A stretch of 44,872 nt of DNA from Streptomyces sp. JHA26 (GCF_002005565.1 NZ_BDJC01000055.1:1-44872); one strand, 5' to 3'; shown: positions 26,744 through 35,192, numbered from the stretch's first letter. The notes: generated from the sequence alone by a model not told the origin. Numbers and translations: made by a program.

Positions 26744-27781
26744 ATGCTCGACCGTCTGCGCATTGTCGGAGTGGAAGAGACCGTCGTCGTGCCGGCTGTC
26801 TACGAGGCGTACGAGCGGGCGGGGTCGCCCCGGATCCCCGCGCGCGGCTTCGGGGACAGTCCGGTGGCAAAGAATCTGCACGTGGTCGGTGAACAGCGGC
26901 TGGCCCACATGGATGATCAGGGGATCGACGTCGCCGTGCTGTCCCTGTCGTCTCCGGGCGTGCAGGACCTGCCGAAGGCCGACGCCGTCGCGGTGGCCCG
27001 CGAGGCCAACGACCAGCTCGCCGAGATCGTCGCTTCCCGACCCGACCGCTTCCAGGCGTTCGCCGCGATCCCCACCCAGTCACCGGCCGCGGCCGCGGCG
27101 GAGCTGGAGCGCGCGGTGGTCGAGCTGGGCTTCCCCGGCGCCATGCTCTACGGCCGCACCGGGGACAAGCTGGCCGACCATCCGGACAACGACGAGCTGT
27201 ACGCGATGGCCGAGCGCCTCGCCGTGCCGCTGCACTTCCACCCGCAAACGCCGGCTCAGCCCGTCATCGACGCCTATTACTCCGACCTTCCGGCCCCCAT
27301 GGGCCCGGTGCTGGCCGGAGCCGGCCTCGGCTGGTACTACGACCTCGGCGTCCAGTACCTCCGCATGATCTTCTCGGGGGTCTTCGACCGGTTCCCCGAC
27401 CTACAGGTGATCGCCGGACACTGGGGCGAGGTCGTGATGTTCTACCTCGACCACACCGGCTTCTTCGGCGAGGCAGGCCGCCTGCGCCAGCCCCTCGCCG
27501 ACTACTTCAAGCAGAACTTCTGGGTCGCGGGCAGCGGCACCAACAGCCCCCGCTACCTGCGCTGGACCGCCGAAGTGATGGGAACCGACCGGATGCTGTA
27601 CTCCACCGACTACCCCTTCACCTACGGCTTCCGCCCGGGCGGCTTCCCCTACGTCGACACCAGCAACGGCGAAGCCCGCTCCTTCCTGGAGAACTCGCCC
27701 TTCACCGACGAGCAGAAGGCCGACATCGGCCACCGCAACTGGGAACGCCTCACCGCCCGCGCCAAGCGCCCGTCCGCCTGA
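26744..27781 (+). CDS. amidohydrolase-2 (ACMSD/gamma-resorcylate decarboxylase-like) with altered metal motif
   Basis: Protein of 345 residues with the TIM-barrel decarboxylase/hydrolase pattern of the ACMSD family: LHFHPQTP (His about 164/166), AGHWGEVVMFYLDH (His about 226) and MLYSTDYPF (Asp about 289). These match the metal- and acid-base residues of gamma-resorcylate decarboxylase. The N-terminal E-x-H metal motif (EEHF in most relatives) is here VEETVVVP, with Thr13 where His is expected, so metal binding may differ. GAGGAG lies 7 nt before the ATG. Aromatic acid decarboxylation or hydrolysis is the family expectation; the substrate is unknown. Its regulator next door is broken. Confidence 0.85.
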   Translation: MLDRLRIVGVEETVVVPAVYEAYERAGSPRIPARGFGDSPVAKNLHVVGEQRLAHMDDQGIDVAVLSLSSPGVQDLPKADAVAVAREANDQLAEIVASRPDRFQAFAAIPTQSPAAAAAELERAVVELGFPGAMLYGRTGDKLADHPDNDELYAMAERLAVPLHFHPQTPAQPVIDAYYSDLPAPMGPVLAGAGLGWYYDLGVQYLRMIFSGVFDRFPDLQVIAGHWGEVVMFYLDHTGFFGEAGRLRQPLADYFKQNFWVAGSGTNSPRYLRWTAEVMGTDRMLYSTDYPFTYGFRPGGFPYVDTSNGEARSFLENSPFTDEQKADIGHRNWERLTARAKRPSA

Positions 27782-27889
27782 AGCGCTACCCACATGGGCC
27801 GACCGGAATGCCACCACACCCTCCGGCGGGCCCGTCGTCAGTCCCCGGAACCTGCCGAAGCGAACGTGTCACAGCACCCTTCTTCACTC

Positions 27890-28035
27890 CCAGCCGGGTT
27901 CGGCGCAGGGCGTCGGTGGCCGGAGTGGAGGCGGTGAAGGTGTAGCGGCCGAGCAGGTTCGGGTTGCGGTGCTTGAGCGGGGAGAGCCAGGCAATGTCCT
28001 CGTCGCAGATCTTGCGGTCCTCGGTGCAGAGCTGG
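27890..28035 (-). mobile_element. fragment of a Tn3-family transposase C-terminus
   Basis: In a frame without a start codon, the minus strand encodes TEDRKICDEDIAWLSPLKHR followed by NPNLLGRYTFTASTPATDALR, the terminal segment of Tn3-type TnpA proteins (...DEDVARLSPLxxxHINxLGRYSF...). Nothing upstream of it is recognisable and no terminal repeats were seen. The remaining 27782-28202 is otherwise empty. Confidence 0.6.
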
Positions 28036-28202
28036 GGACGGATGATCGCCCTCGAGTGGGACCTGAACCGCTGGTCGGCAGCGGTCCGGCGGCTGATGCG
28101 CCGGTATGGCCGGGCCTGGCAGTCGCCCGCCCGCCAGGACCTGGAATGCGATGAACACGTCGTGTCACATCGCGACCGGGCAGCACCGCTGACGGGCGGG
28201 GG

Positions 28203-28979
28203 TCAGTTGTCGAGCGGCACGGCTTCACCGTCGGTCACGAGGTGAGGTGTGATGCCCCGCTCACGGGCGGCGCGACCGAACCGCTCGGCGATGCCGGGCT
28301 GTTCGGCGTACACGGGAGGGTTGTCGAACAGTTCGTAGTGGATCGCGCAGGCTGCTGTGGCGCCGAGAGCCGCCGCGGCTTCCACGGCCTGTTCGGGCGT
28401 CAGTGTGACGGGCACGTTGGCCTCGTAACCCTCGAACCTGGCGATCACGCCGTTGACGGGCAGGAATGCCACGTCGAACGGGCCGTGATCGCGGGCGATC
28501 TGCCACCAGTTGCCGTGCCACATGGTGTCCCCGCAGTGGATGATCCGTCTCCCGGCCCCCTCCACGACCCACGCGACCTGGTCGCAGTCGCTGCCGCGCC
28601 AGTCCAGCGACGCGACGGGGGTGACGGTCAGCCCACCGATACGACGCGGTTCCCCCAGTTCCTGCGCCTCGGCCGTAATGCCGTCCTCCGCCAGCACCGA
28701 GGCGGTGGGAGAGTGGCAGCCGATGGTCCCCGAGACAGCCAGGCGCGCGATCAGTTCCCGGTCGTAGTGGTCGGGGTGCACATGTGTGATGAGGGCATGT
28801 GTTCCCGCCGGGGCGTCGACGGGCGGCAGGGGCCGCCGGGGCAGACCCATGACGGGTGCGAGCGGAGCGGTGTTCTCGAGCGGGTCGACCAGCAGGAGTG
28901 TCCCGCCCAATCCGATCTCGATGCCCGCCCACCCGAGGCGGCGCAGGTGCAGGGTGTCAGTGACGGTGTTCGTGGTCAT
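28203..28979 (-). CDS. MBL-fold metallo-hydrolase (UlaG-like)
   Basis: Protein of 258 residues. The metallo-beta-lactamase metal motif is ITHVHPDHYD (HxHxDH-type, about 65-74). Further ligands lie in RIIHCGDTMWHG (about 147-158) and near AIHYELFDNPP (about 208-218). The layout resembles the UlaG/YtnP-like lactonases. The ATG lies within the 3' end of the MFS gene (23-nt overlap), so it is the last gene of an NmrA-MFS-MBL operon. Detoxification of an electrophile or lactone would fit these neighbours, but that is inference. Confidence 0.87.
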   Translation of the reverse strand: MTTNTVTDTLHLRRLGWAGIEIGLGGTLLLVDPLENTAPLAPVMGLPRRPLPPVDAPAGTHALITHVHPDHYDRELIARLAVSGTIGCHSPTASVLAEDGITAEAQELGEPRRIGGLTVTPVASLDWRGSDCDQVAWVVEGAGRRIIHCGDTMWHGNWWQIARDHGPFDVAFLPVNGVIARFEGYEANVPVTLTPEQAVEAAAALGATAACAIHYELFDNPPVYAEQPGIAERFGRAARERGITPHLVTDGEAVPLDN

Positions 28980-30252
28980 GGTGAACCTCCTCGTGCGGCT
29001 GGTCGCCGCTCGTGCGGACAGGGGGTCCTGCCGTGCCGGCAGGAGTCACGGTGATGAGTACGGTCACAGCCGAGAGCCCGAGAACGGCCATGACCGTGGC
29101 CATGGGGACGGCGCTGTGCGCGGTGGTGAGCCCTACGAGGGGCGCGGCGAGTCCGCCGAACAGGAACTGGCCGCAGCCGAGCAGTGCCGCTGTGGCGCCG
29201 GCGTTCGGTGCACGGTGCCGCAGGACCAGCGCGGGCGCGTTCGGCAGGACCAGTCCCACGTGGGCGATCGCGACGAAGAGGGCCGCCAGGATCGGCCACA
29301 GTCCCAGGCCCGCGACCGCGAAGAGCAGCAGGACGACACTCGCGACCGCGGTGCCGGTCACACCGGCACGCAACAGCGCCCCGGCGCCGAAGCGCCCGAC
29401 GAGCGCTCCGCCGGCCGCCGCCGCAGCGACGAGCCCGAACGCGTTCACCGCGAACACCAGGCTGTACTGCTGGGGGCTGAGTCCGTACAGGCTCTGCAGG
29501 ACGAACGGGGAGCCCGAGATGTAGGCGAACATCACGGCGAACGTCAAGGCGTTGGCGAGGACGGGGCCGGTCAGGGTACGGTCCCGCACCAGGCCGCCGT
29601 ACACCGAGCTCGTCCTGCGCCACTCCCACGGCGGGCGCAGGCGCGGCGGACGGCTCTCCGGCAGCGCTCCCGCACAGGCGACGAGGACCAGGGCGCCGAA
29701 CGCCGCGACGGTCACGAAGACCGCCCGCCAACTCCACGCGTCGAGGATCCGCGCTCCCATCAGCGGAGCGAGCACCGGTGCCAGGCCGGTGACGAGGGTC
29801 AGCAGGGAGAAGTAGCGTGCCGCCGCCCTCCCCTCGTGCAGGTCGCTGACGTACGCGTAGGCGATCACCAGGGCGAAGGCGCCGCCGAGTCCCTGCACCC
29901 CGCGCAGCACGATGAGGAGCCAGACGTTCGGAGCGAGCGCGCACAGCGCTCCCGCCGCCGTGCAGAGGATGAGCCCGAACAGCAGCGGCCCGCGCCGGCC
30001 CAGCGCGTCACTGAGCGGACCGGCCAGGAGCTGCCCGACCGCCAGACCCGCCAGACATGCCGTGACGGTGAGCTGGACCGCCCACGCCGGGCTGTGCAGG
30101 TTGTCGGCGAGCCGGGGCAGACCGGGGATGTAGGCGTCGATGGACAACGGTCCGAGAGCGGTGAGGGCCGCCAGGAGCACCAGCACGCAGATCCTGCGGA
30201 CGGCTCCTCCTGCGCTGCCGGCCCGGGTGGCCACCGCGTTCTCCGTGGTCAC
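28957..30252 (-). CDS. Bcr/CflA-type MFS drug efflux transporter (12 TM)
   Basis: Protein of 431 residues with twelve hydrophobic segments. Diagnostic of the DHA1 Bcr/CflA branch are LTALGPLSIDAYIPGLPRLA in TM1, GQLLAGPLSDALGRRGPL (motif A, about 73-90) and the motif C-like LVTGLAPVLAPLMGA in TM5. The tail is His-rich (HEEVHHDHEHRH). The start is GTG at 30252, 4 nt after the NmrA stop, so the two are translated together. Export of a small toxic compound is likely; the His-rich tail might bind metal, or may simply reflect the overlap with the MBL start. Confidence 0.9.
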   Translation of the reverse strand: MTTENAVATRAGSAGGAVRRICVLVLLAALTALGPLSIDAYIPGLPRLADNLHSPAWAVQLTVTACLAGLAVGQLLAGPLSDALGRRGPLLFGLILCTAAGALCALAPNVWLLIVLRGVQGLGGAFALVIAYAYVSDLHEGRAAARYFSLLTLVTGLAPVLAPLMGARILDAWSWRAVFVTVAAFGALVLVACAGALPESRPPRLRPPWEWRRTSSVYGGLVRDRTLTGPVLANALTFAVMFAYISGSPFVLQSLYGLSPQQYSLVFAVNAFGLVAAAAAGGALVGRFGAGALLRAGVTGTAVASVVLLLFAVAGLGLWPILAALFVAIAHVGLVLPNAPALVLRHRAPNAGATAALLGCGQFLFGGLAAPLVGLTTAHSAVPMATVMAVLGLSAVTVLITVTPAGTAGPPVRTSGDQPHEEVHHDHEHRH

Positions 30253-30256
30253 CGGG

Positions 30257-31114
30257 TCAGGACTTCCGGGCCGCGCGCACCACGTCCGCGAAGGACCTCG
30301 GCTCGCGACCGGTCAGCTCGGCCACCGCGCCGCTGACGTGGGCGAGGAACCCGCCGCGCGTCGACGCGCCGAACGAGGTGAACAGTTCCGACACCGGATC
30401 CGGCAGGCCGGCTTCCTCGAGTCCGGTGGCGAACGCGTGGTCGTCGACGCCGACGAGTTCGACCTCGCGCCCGCCGATCTCGCGCGCGAGGTCCGCCAGG
30501 TCGCGGGCGGTGACCGCCGCCGGGCCGGTGACGTCCAGGGCCCGGTTCTCGTACCCGTCCCGGGTGAGGACCGCCGCGGCCGCCGCCGCGCAGTCCTCCC
30601 GCGCGACGTACGCCGCTGCGCCGTCACCGCTGTTGGTCACCAGCCGGCCCGTGGTGATGGCCTGTTCGATGACGGGGATCTGCAGGTGCGCGTACAGATT
30701 GTTGCGCAGCACGGTCCAGCGCAGCCCGCTCTCCCGCAGTGCCTGTTCCGTGCCGGCGTGGTCGGCGACCACCACGGCGGGGTTGGCGGGCACCGGCTCG
30801 GGAACGGAGGTGTACGCGATGTGCGAGACCCCCGCCCCGGCCGCCGCCTCGACGGCCGCCCGATGCTGGTCGAGCCGGGAACCCACCGCGTCCGTGGAGA
30901 TGAGCAGGAGCCGTTCGACACCGGCGAACGCGGCCGCCGCGGTGCGCGGGTCACCGAAGTCGGCCTGCCGCACCCGCGCGCCGCGGGTGGCGAGGTCGGC
31001 GAGAGCCTCCGGCGTACGCGTGGTGAGGACGACCTCACGCGGATCGACGGCACGCAGCACCAGTTCGGCGGTGGCACGCCCGAGAGGGCCGGAAGCACCA
31101 GTGATGCCGATCAT
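30257..31114 (-). CDS. NmrA/QOR2-like NAD(P)H-binding oxidoreductase
   Basis: Protein of 285 residues. The dinucleotide motif MIGITGASGPLGRATAELVL (GxxGxxG, about 3-18) opens an extended SDR fold. VRQADFGDP (about 48-56) and AGTEQALRESGLRWTVLRNN (about 118-137) are typical of quinone-oxidoreductase-2/NmrA-like proteins, which act as NAD(P)H-linked quinone reductases or redox sensors. No SDR YxxxK is evident. It is the first gene of a minus-strand operon with an MFS pump and an MBL hydrolase, and is read divergently from an Rrf2-type regulator. That is a common pairing in redox or electrophile stress. Confidence 0.88.
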   Translation of the reverse strand: MIGITGASGPLGRATAELVLRAVDPREVVLTTRTPEALADLATRGARVRQADFGDPRTAAAAFAGVERLLLISTDAVGSRLDQHRAAVEAAAGAGVSHIAYTSVPEPVPANPAVVVADHAGTEQALRESGLRWTVLRNNLYAHLQIPVIEQAITTGRLVTNSGDGAAAYVAREDCAAAAAAVLTRDGYENRALDVTGPAAVTARDLADLAREIGGREVELVGVDDHAFATGLEEAGLPDPVSELFTSFGASTRGGFLAHVSGAVAELTGREPRSFADVVRAARKS

Positions 31115-31128
31115 TGTTCCACACCAAT

Positions 31129-31170
31129 CTGTAGTCATCACAGTTACAATTTGAACTGTAGCCATGACGG
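31129..31170. promoter_or_regulatory. operator candidates between the NmrA and Rrf2 genes
   Basis: ACAGTT-N8-AACTGT (31140-31159) is a 20-bp inverted repeat in the A/T-rich part of the divergent promoter. CTGTAGTCATCACAG (31129) and CTGTAGCCATGACGG (31156) form an imperfect direct repeat across it. One or both could be bound by the adjacent Rrf2-type protein. Confidence 0.55.
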
Positions 31171-31193
31171 CTACGGAATGGCAAGATGGCCGC

Positions 31194-31640
31194 ATGGCCC
31201 GCTCCACCAACACCCAGTTCGCCGTCGCCGTTCATGTGCTGACCTATCTGGCCGGTGTCACAAAGGGCCGCACCGTGAGCTCGGAGGAGCTCTCCGAGAG
31301 CACCAACGTCAACGCCGTCCACGTGCGCCGCGTGCTCGGCCCGCTGCGAAACGCAGGGTTGGTGCGGTCACGGCCCGGCGTCCACGGGGGCTGGCAGCTC
31401 ACAGTGGACGCCGCGGACATCCGGCTCGACCGCGTCTGGTCGCTGCTCCAGGGAACCGACCAGGTACTCGGTCGGCACGAGCCCGCCCCGACCTGTGCGG
31501 TGGGCCGCACCGTACAGGAGAGTCTGGACACGCTCGACCGAACGGTCGCCGATGCGATGACGACCGAGCTCGGGCACTTCACCATCCGTGACGTACTGAG
31601 AGGGCTGCCCACGCCGAAGCCATCGCCGCAAGGCGAGTAG
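31194..31640 (+). CDS. Rrf2-family transcriptional regulator
   Basis: Protein of 148 residues. The Rrf2 winged HTH is clear: STNTQFAVAVHVLTYLAG, then SSEELSESTNVNAVHVRRVLGPLRNAGLVRSRPGVHGGWQLT. A single Cys (TCAVG, about 101) lies where Fe-S-binding members have a Cys triad, so it is more like the NO- or redox-insensitive YwnA branch or a single-Cys sensor. The ATG at 31194 keeps the conserved start; an ATG at 31164 is also open. Divergence from the NmrA operon marks it as that operon's regulator. Confidence 0.85.
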   Translation: MARSTNTQFAVAVHVLTYLAGVTKGRTVSSEELSESTNVNAVHVRRVLGPLRNAGLVRSRPGVHGGWQLTVDAADIRLDRVWSLLQGTDQVLGRHEPAPTCAVGRTVQESLDTLDRTVADAMTTELGHFTIRDVLRGLPTPKPSPQGE

Positions 31641-31654
31641 TCTCGACAGGAGGT

Positions 31655-31860
31655 TCGACTTCCTCGGCTTCACGGCTCGCCGGACGGACAGCTGGGCGTG
31701 TTGACCGAGTAGGGCGCCGGAGTTGGTGGACCAGGCGCTGGTGGAGTGCGGTCGGCGGGACCGGCGTCCGGGGGCGCTGCCCTCCCGGTTCATGATCTAT
31801 TACGTGCCGGCGTTGGCGCTGTTCCATCAGGACTCCTACGACGATGTCGCGGAGAATGCG
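31655..31860 (+). mobile_element. N-terminal remnant of an IS4-family transposase
   Basis: The frame encodes ELVDQALVECGRRDRRPGAL followed by PSRFMIYYVPALALFHQDSYDDV, the N-terminal domain of IS4-type transposases. The preceding LGVLT lies in another frame, and a stop interrupts. Nothing of the DDE domain is left, and no terminal inverted repeats were found. Confidence 0.6.
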
Positions 31861-32171
31861 GTGGGTGCCTGGTCGGCCTCCTGCCGTACGCGGGCGGCGT
31901 GTTCGGTCAGGCGCTCGATCATCGCGGGCCGGAACGTCACGCCGTCGGTGTCCAGGCCGAGGTCGGCGAGCGGGATGCGTTCACGAACGATCCAGTCCCC
32001 GGCGCACGGCGGATGGTGCGGTCCGAACAGGCGCAGGTCCTTCGTCCACCATTGCGGGCCACGCTCGTGGTGCTCCCCGAGCCGGGCCTCGGCTGTGTCG
32101 TCGCGGTGGTAGTGCGTGGCGATTTTGGAGCCTGCCGCAAAGGGGCTCTGACCTGTGGCTTTCTTGGGCTT
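31836..32171 (-). pseudogene. orphan 111-codon coding-like frame without a start
   Basis: Between two stops the minus strand reads SKIATHYHRDDTAEARLGEH, RGPQWWTKDLRLFGPHHPPC and AGDWIVRERIPLADLGLDTD, followed by a helical stretch ending in TEHAARVRQEAD. Composition and codon use look like real protein, but there is no ATG, and the frame runs into the IS4 remnant. I do not recognise the family. It is probably the 3' part of a gene cut off by rearrangement. Confidence 0.45.
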
Positions 32172-32239
32172 TCAGGTTTGTTCGGTGGTGCTCGACCTGT
32201 TTCCCTCCGTGGAACGGTTCGGGCGACGGATCGATCTTT

Positions 32240-32334
32240 GCAGGTCGCTGACCTGCGGGTTCGTGAGTGAGGTGCCTGCATGGGCGACGCCCTCGGAGGG
32301 GCTTTCGGAGATTCTTGACGCTCGGATGACGCCC
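32240..32334 (+). repeat. CAGGTC hairpin and 11-bp iteron pair beside the toxin-antitoxin genes (site D)
   Basis: GCAGGTC-GCT-GACCTGC (32240-32256) is a perfect short inverted repeat. At 32316 and 32327 the words TGACGCTC and TGACGCCC stand 11 bp apart. They are the reverse complements of the iterons in copies A and B. The downstream GGCCTGCACTTTT also resembles sequence next to the iterons of copy B (GGCCTGCTCTTTT on its minus strand). Confidence 0.5.
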
Positions 32335-32425
32335 GAAACGGAAGTCTCTGCTGCACCTTCGCAGGCGCTGTGAGCCGCCATCTTCGGCCTGCACTTTTGG
32401 GGAACAGGACGCTCGACCGCCGATG

Positions 32426-32444
32426 TGATACCGGTCAGGTATCA
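32426..32444 (+). promoter_or_regulatory. toxin-antitoxin operator
   Basis: TGATACC-GGTCA-GGTATCA is a perfect 7-bp inverted repeat that includes a -10-like TATCAT (32440-32445). Six nt later comes the antitoxin ATG, so transcription may start at the start codon (leaderless). An RHH dimer bound here would shut off the promoter. Confidence 0.75.
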
Positions 32445-32451
32445 TCTGGGT

Positions 32452-32646
32452 ATGGCGATGACACTCCGACTCCCTGACGACCTGGACGCGAAGCTTACGG
32501 AGCGGGCCCGTCGGGAGGGCCGCAGCAAGCAGGAACTTGCCATCGAGGCCATCCGTGACGCCCAGGACCGGGCCGAGCTGAAGGTCGACGACGTCCTGGC
32601 CGAGCTGATGGACAGCGATGCGGAGATCCTGGACTACCTGAAGTGA
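32452..32646 (+). CDS. ribbon-helix-helix antitoxin
   Basis: Protein of 64 residues with a CopG/RHH N-terminus, MAMTLRLPDDLDAKLTERAR, then REGRSKQELAIEAIRDAQDRAE, followed by an acidic C-terminus (DDVLAELMDSDAEILDYLK) suited to neutralising a toxin. A perfect inverted repeat sits just upstream. The stop overlaps the toxin start (GTGA). RHH antitoxins paired with Doc toxins are less usual than Phd-type partners. A GTG at 32425 is in frame but falls inside the operator. Confidence 0.85.
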   Translation: MAMTLRLPDDLDAKLTERARREGRSKQELAIEAIRDAQDRAELKVDDVLAELMDSDAEILDYLK

Positions 32647-33035
32647 CGACCGTGCGCTACCTCCAGATCGACGAGATCCTGGCCATCGCCCGCACGGTCA
32701 ACGGCACCGAGCACAGCGTGCGCGACATGGGCCTCCTCGTGTCGGCGATCGAGCGACCCCGGACCAACGTGTTCGGGGCCGAGTTGTATCCCACGCTGCA
32801 CGAGAAGGCTGCGGCCCTGCTGCACTCCGTCGCCCGTAATCACGCGCTGATCGACGGCAACAAGCGCACCGCCTGGCTCGCCATGCGTGTCTTCCTGCGG
32901 TTCAACGGCGTCAGCGCGAGTACCGTGCCGCCGCCCGTCTCCGTTGCCGGTCCGTTCGTCGAGGAAGTCGCGCAGGACAACGTCGATGTTCCGGCGATCG
33001 CCAAGCGCCTCGCGATCTGGTTTCCCGTTTCCTGA
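32643..33035 (+). CDS. Doc-type toxin (Fic/Doc fold)
   Basis: Protein of 130 residues with the Doc motif NHALIDGNKRTAW (His67 to Arg75), plus the Doc-like N-terminal YLQIDEILAIARTV and VRDMGLLVSAIERPRTNVFG. Doc enzymes phosphorylate EF-Tu and so arrest translation. All key positions (His, Asp, Asn, Lys, Arg) are present, so it should be active. The GTG start overlaps the antitoxin stop. The module lies just beyond integrative-element-like repeats, as expected for stability cassettes of mobile DNA. Confidence 0.88.
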   Translation: MTTVRYLQIDEILAIARTVNGTEHSVRDMGLLVSAIERPRTNVFGAELYPTLHEKAAALLHSVARNHALIDGNKRTAWLAMRVFLRFNGVSASTVPPPVSVAGPFVEEVAQDNVDVPAIAKRLAIWFPVS

Positions 33036-33318
33036 CGTTCGACGAGGCAAGGGCGTTCGGGCGACAGCCGGACCCCGGCCTGCCGGGGAGCATGTGGACG
33101 CCGCACGAGGCAGCCTGCTGGCGGGCTTGCCGCCCCTCTCGTGGACGGGAGACGCGGGCGCCCCCGGCGACCGCTGAGCGTGCGCGGCCCGCGCACGGGC
33201 GCCCGCCCGCAGCACAGTCGTTCGAGCCCGCGCGGTTGCCCAGGGTGCGCTGCTCCCAGGTAAAACGCACCCTCCTACAGCCGTGGGACAGGACGGTGCG
33301 CAGCTTTAGCCTCGACAC

Positions 33319-34200
33319 ATGGACACAGACAAGGACCTCGCCGTCGAGAACGCGCTGGGAGGGTTCCTGCGGGCACGCCGTGCCCGCCTACGCCCAGAGG
33401 ACGTAGGCATTCCCACCTCCAGTCGCCGCGGGGTGCCCGGTCTGCGACGTGAAGAGGTAGCCGTGCTCGCGGGCGTGAGTTCCGACTACTACACCCGTCT
33501 GGAACAGGGCCGCGAGCAGCACCCCTCGCAGCAGACACTCGAAGCTGTGGCGCGGGCTCTGCGGCTGGACGACGAAGCGGTGGCCCACCTGTGCCGGATT
33601 GTCACTCCGGCTGCACGCCGTACGGGCCGCGCGCCGCGCGTCGAACGTGTGGCCCCGCACCTGAGGCGACTGCTCGACACGTGGAGTGAGACCCCTGCCT
33701 TCGTCCTGGGCACGGCCTTGGACCTCTTGGCGTGCAACCGGCTCGCAAGCGCCCTGTACGCCGACTTCGCCCGAGCCGACAACCTGCTGCGTATGACCTT
33801 CCTGGATCCGGTCGCGCGGCGCTTCTACCGGGACTGGGACCGGGCCGCCCGGTCGACGGTGACGACACTGCGGCGAGCAGCCGGCGCCGGCCCCGACGAT
33901 CCGCGACTGAGCGAAATCGTGGGCGAGCTGTCCGTACGCAGCGACCACTTCTGCACCCTGTGGGCACACCACGACGCGCGCACCAGGACACAGGAGGCCA
34001 AGCTTTTCCACCACTCCGAGGTCGGCGACCTGGAATTGCACTACGAGTCCTTCACCATCAACAGTGCCCGCACCCAGCAACTCGTCGTCTACCAGGCCGA
34101 ACCGGGCACTCCGTCCGCCGACGCCCTCACCCTGCTCGGTTCGCTACGCGCCGGCCCCGAGCCCACGCGGAACGCGGAACCGGGCGCCGTCCGCGACTGA
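33319..34200 (+). CDS. XRE regulator with MmyB-like ligand domain (first of a tandem pair)
   Basis: Protein of 293 residues. The XRE HTH region has the Streptomyces MmyB-type hallmark RRGVPGLRREEVAVLAGVSSDYYTRLEQGRE (about 36-66). The C-terminal MmyB-like (PAS-like) ligand domain spans about 110-270 (TPAFVLGTALDLLACNRLA; MTFLDPVARRFYRDWD; ELHYESFTINSARTQQLVVYQAEPG). It is clearly paralogous to the next gene. The ATG lies 6-8 nt after a TTTAGCC box with no ribosome binding site, which fits a leaderless transcript. Such regulators usually control a nearby oxidoreductase or exporter; here candidates lie 2-6 kb downstream. Bases 33036-33318 hold no gene. Confidence 0.87.
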   Translation: MDTDKDLAVENALGGFLRARRARLRPEDVGIPTSSRRGVPGLRREEVAVLAGVSSDYYTRLEQGREQHPSQQTLEAVARALRLDDEAVAHLCRIVTPAARRTGRAPRVERVAPHLRRLLDTWSETPAFVLGTALDLLACNRLASALYADFARADNLLRMTFLDPVARRFYRDWDRAARSTVTTLRRAAGAGPDDPRLSEIVGELSVRSDHFCTLWAHHDARTRTQEAKLFHHSEVGDLELHYESFTINSARTQQLVVYQAEPGTPSADALTLLGSLRAGPEPTRNAEPGAVRD

Positions 34201-34316
34201 GAAGGCCGGACAGGGCGGGCGAGCAGCTCCCCTTGCCGGACGCGGAGAGCCTGCACCCGTGCCGGGGCAGGACACCACCCGTTCTGCCCGGACCGGACAG
34301 TGTTTAGGCTGGTTTC

Positions 34317-35192
34317 ATGAGCGACAGCACTCCCTTGGGCGACTACCTCAGAGCACGACGTGAAGCCCTCAAACCGCAGGACGTCGGCCTGCCCGAGTAC
34401 GGGCGCAGGCGGGTGCCGGGGCTGCGCCGCGAGGAGGTCGCCATGCTCGCTGGCGTGAGCTCCGACTACTACATGCGCCTGGAACAGGGCCGGGAGACCA
34501 GCCCGTCGCCCCAGATGATCGACGCGATCGCCGCCGCCCTCCGCCTCGACGACGAGGCCCACGATCACCTGCGCAGACTCACCCGCACAGCCCGGCAGCG
34601 CCGCAACGCACCAGCCGGTGACGACAGGATCCATTCCCAGCTTCTCCAGCTCATCGACGGCTGGCCCGACACCCCCGCCTTCATCCTCGGACCGGCCCTG
34701 GACGTCTTGGCGCACAACGCGCTCGCCGCGGTCCTGCACAGCGGATTCCAGCGCTTCGACAATCTGGCCCGCATGGCCTTCCTGGACCCGGCCGGACGCA
34801 CCTTCTACCAGGACTGGGACGAAGCAGCCGGCTCGTGCGCTGCCGCGTTGCGCGTCGCCTATGGGCACGACCCCGACTCCCCGCGCATCGCCGAGGTCGT
34901 CGACACACTCAGTGCGAAGAGCCCCGCATTCGCCGGGCTGTGGGCGCAACACGAGGTGAGGGGTAAGACCCAGCAGGCGAAGCGTCTCGCGCACCCTGCG
35001 GTCGGCGCATTGGAGATCCATTTCTCCGCCTTCACCGTCAGCGGCACCCCGCACCAGCAGTTGATCGTCTACCAAGCCGAACCGGCGAGTGCCACCGCGG
35101 CCGCCTTCGCCGAACTACGGCGCGGTACCGGTCGAGGGGCTCGGCACCGGGTGGAACGGGAGTATCCCGGCCTGACTTTCAGCGCAAGCTGA
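34317..35192 (+). CDS. XRE regulator with MmyB-like ligand domain (second of the pair)
   Basis: Protein of 291 residues with the same layout as its neighbour: YGRRRVPGLRREEVAMLAGVSSDYYMRLEQGRE (about 28-60), then a MmyB-like domain (TPAFILGPALDVLAHNALAAVL; MAFLDPAGRTFYQDWDEAAG; EIHFSAFTVSGTPHQQLIVYQAEPA). The two share roughly half their residues by eye, so a past tandem duplication is likely. The leader pattern is also alike (TTTAGGCT just before ATG, no ribosome binding site). The gene converges on the Atu4866-family gene. Confidence 0.87.
   Translation: MSDSTPLGDYLRARREALKPQDVGLPEYGRRRVPGLRREEVAMLAGVSSDYYMRLEQGRETSPSPQMIDAIAAALRLDDEAHDHLRRLTRTARQRRNAPAGDDRIHSQLLQLIDGWPDTPAFILGPALDVLAHNALAAVLHSGFQRFDNLARMAFLDPAGRTFYQDWDEAAGSCAAALRVAYGHDPDSPRIAEVVDTLSAKSPAFAGLWAQHEVRGKTQQAKRLAHPAVGALEIHFSAFTVSGTPHQQLIVYQAEPASATAAAFAELRRGTGRGARHRVEREYPGLTFSAS

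Noticed and set aside
33319..35192. Single gene split into two XRE proteins
   Set aside because: Each copy has a full HTH and full ligand domain with its own promoter-like leader; they are tandem paralogues.
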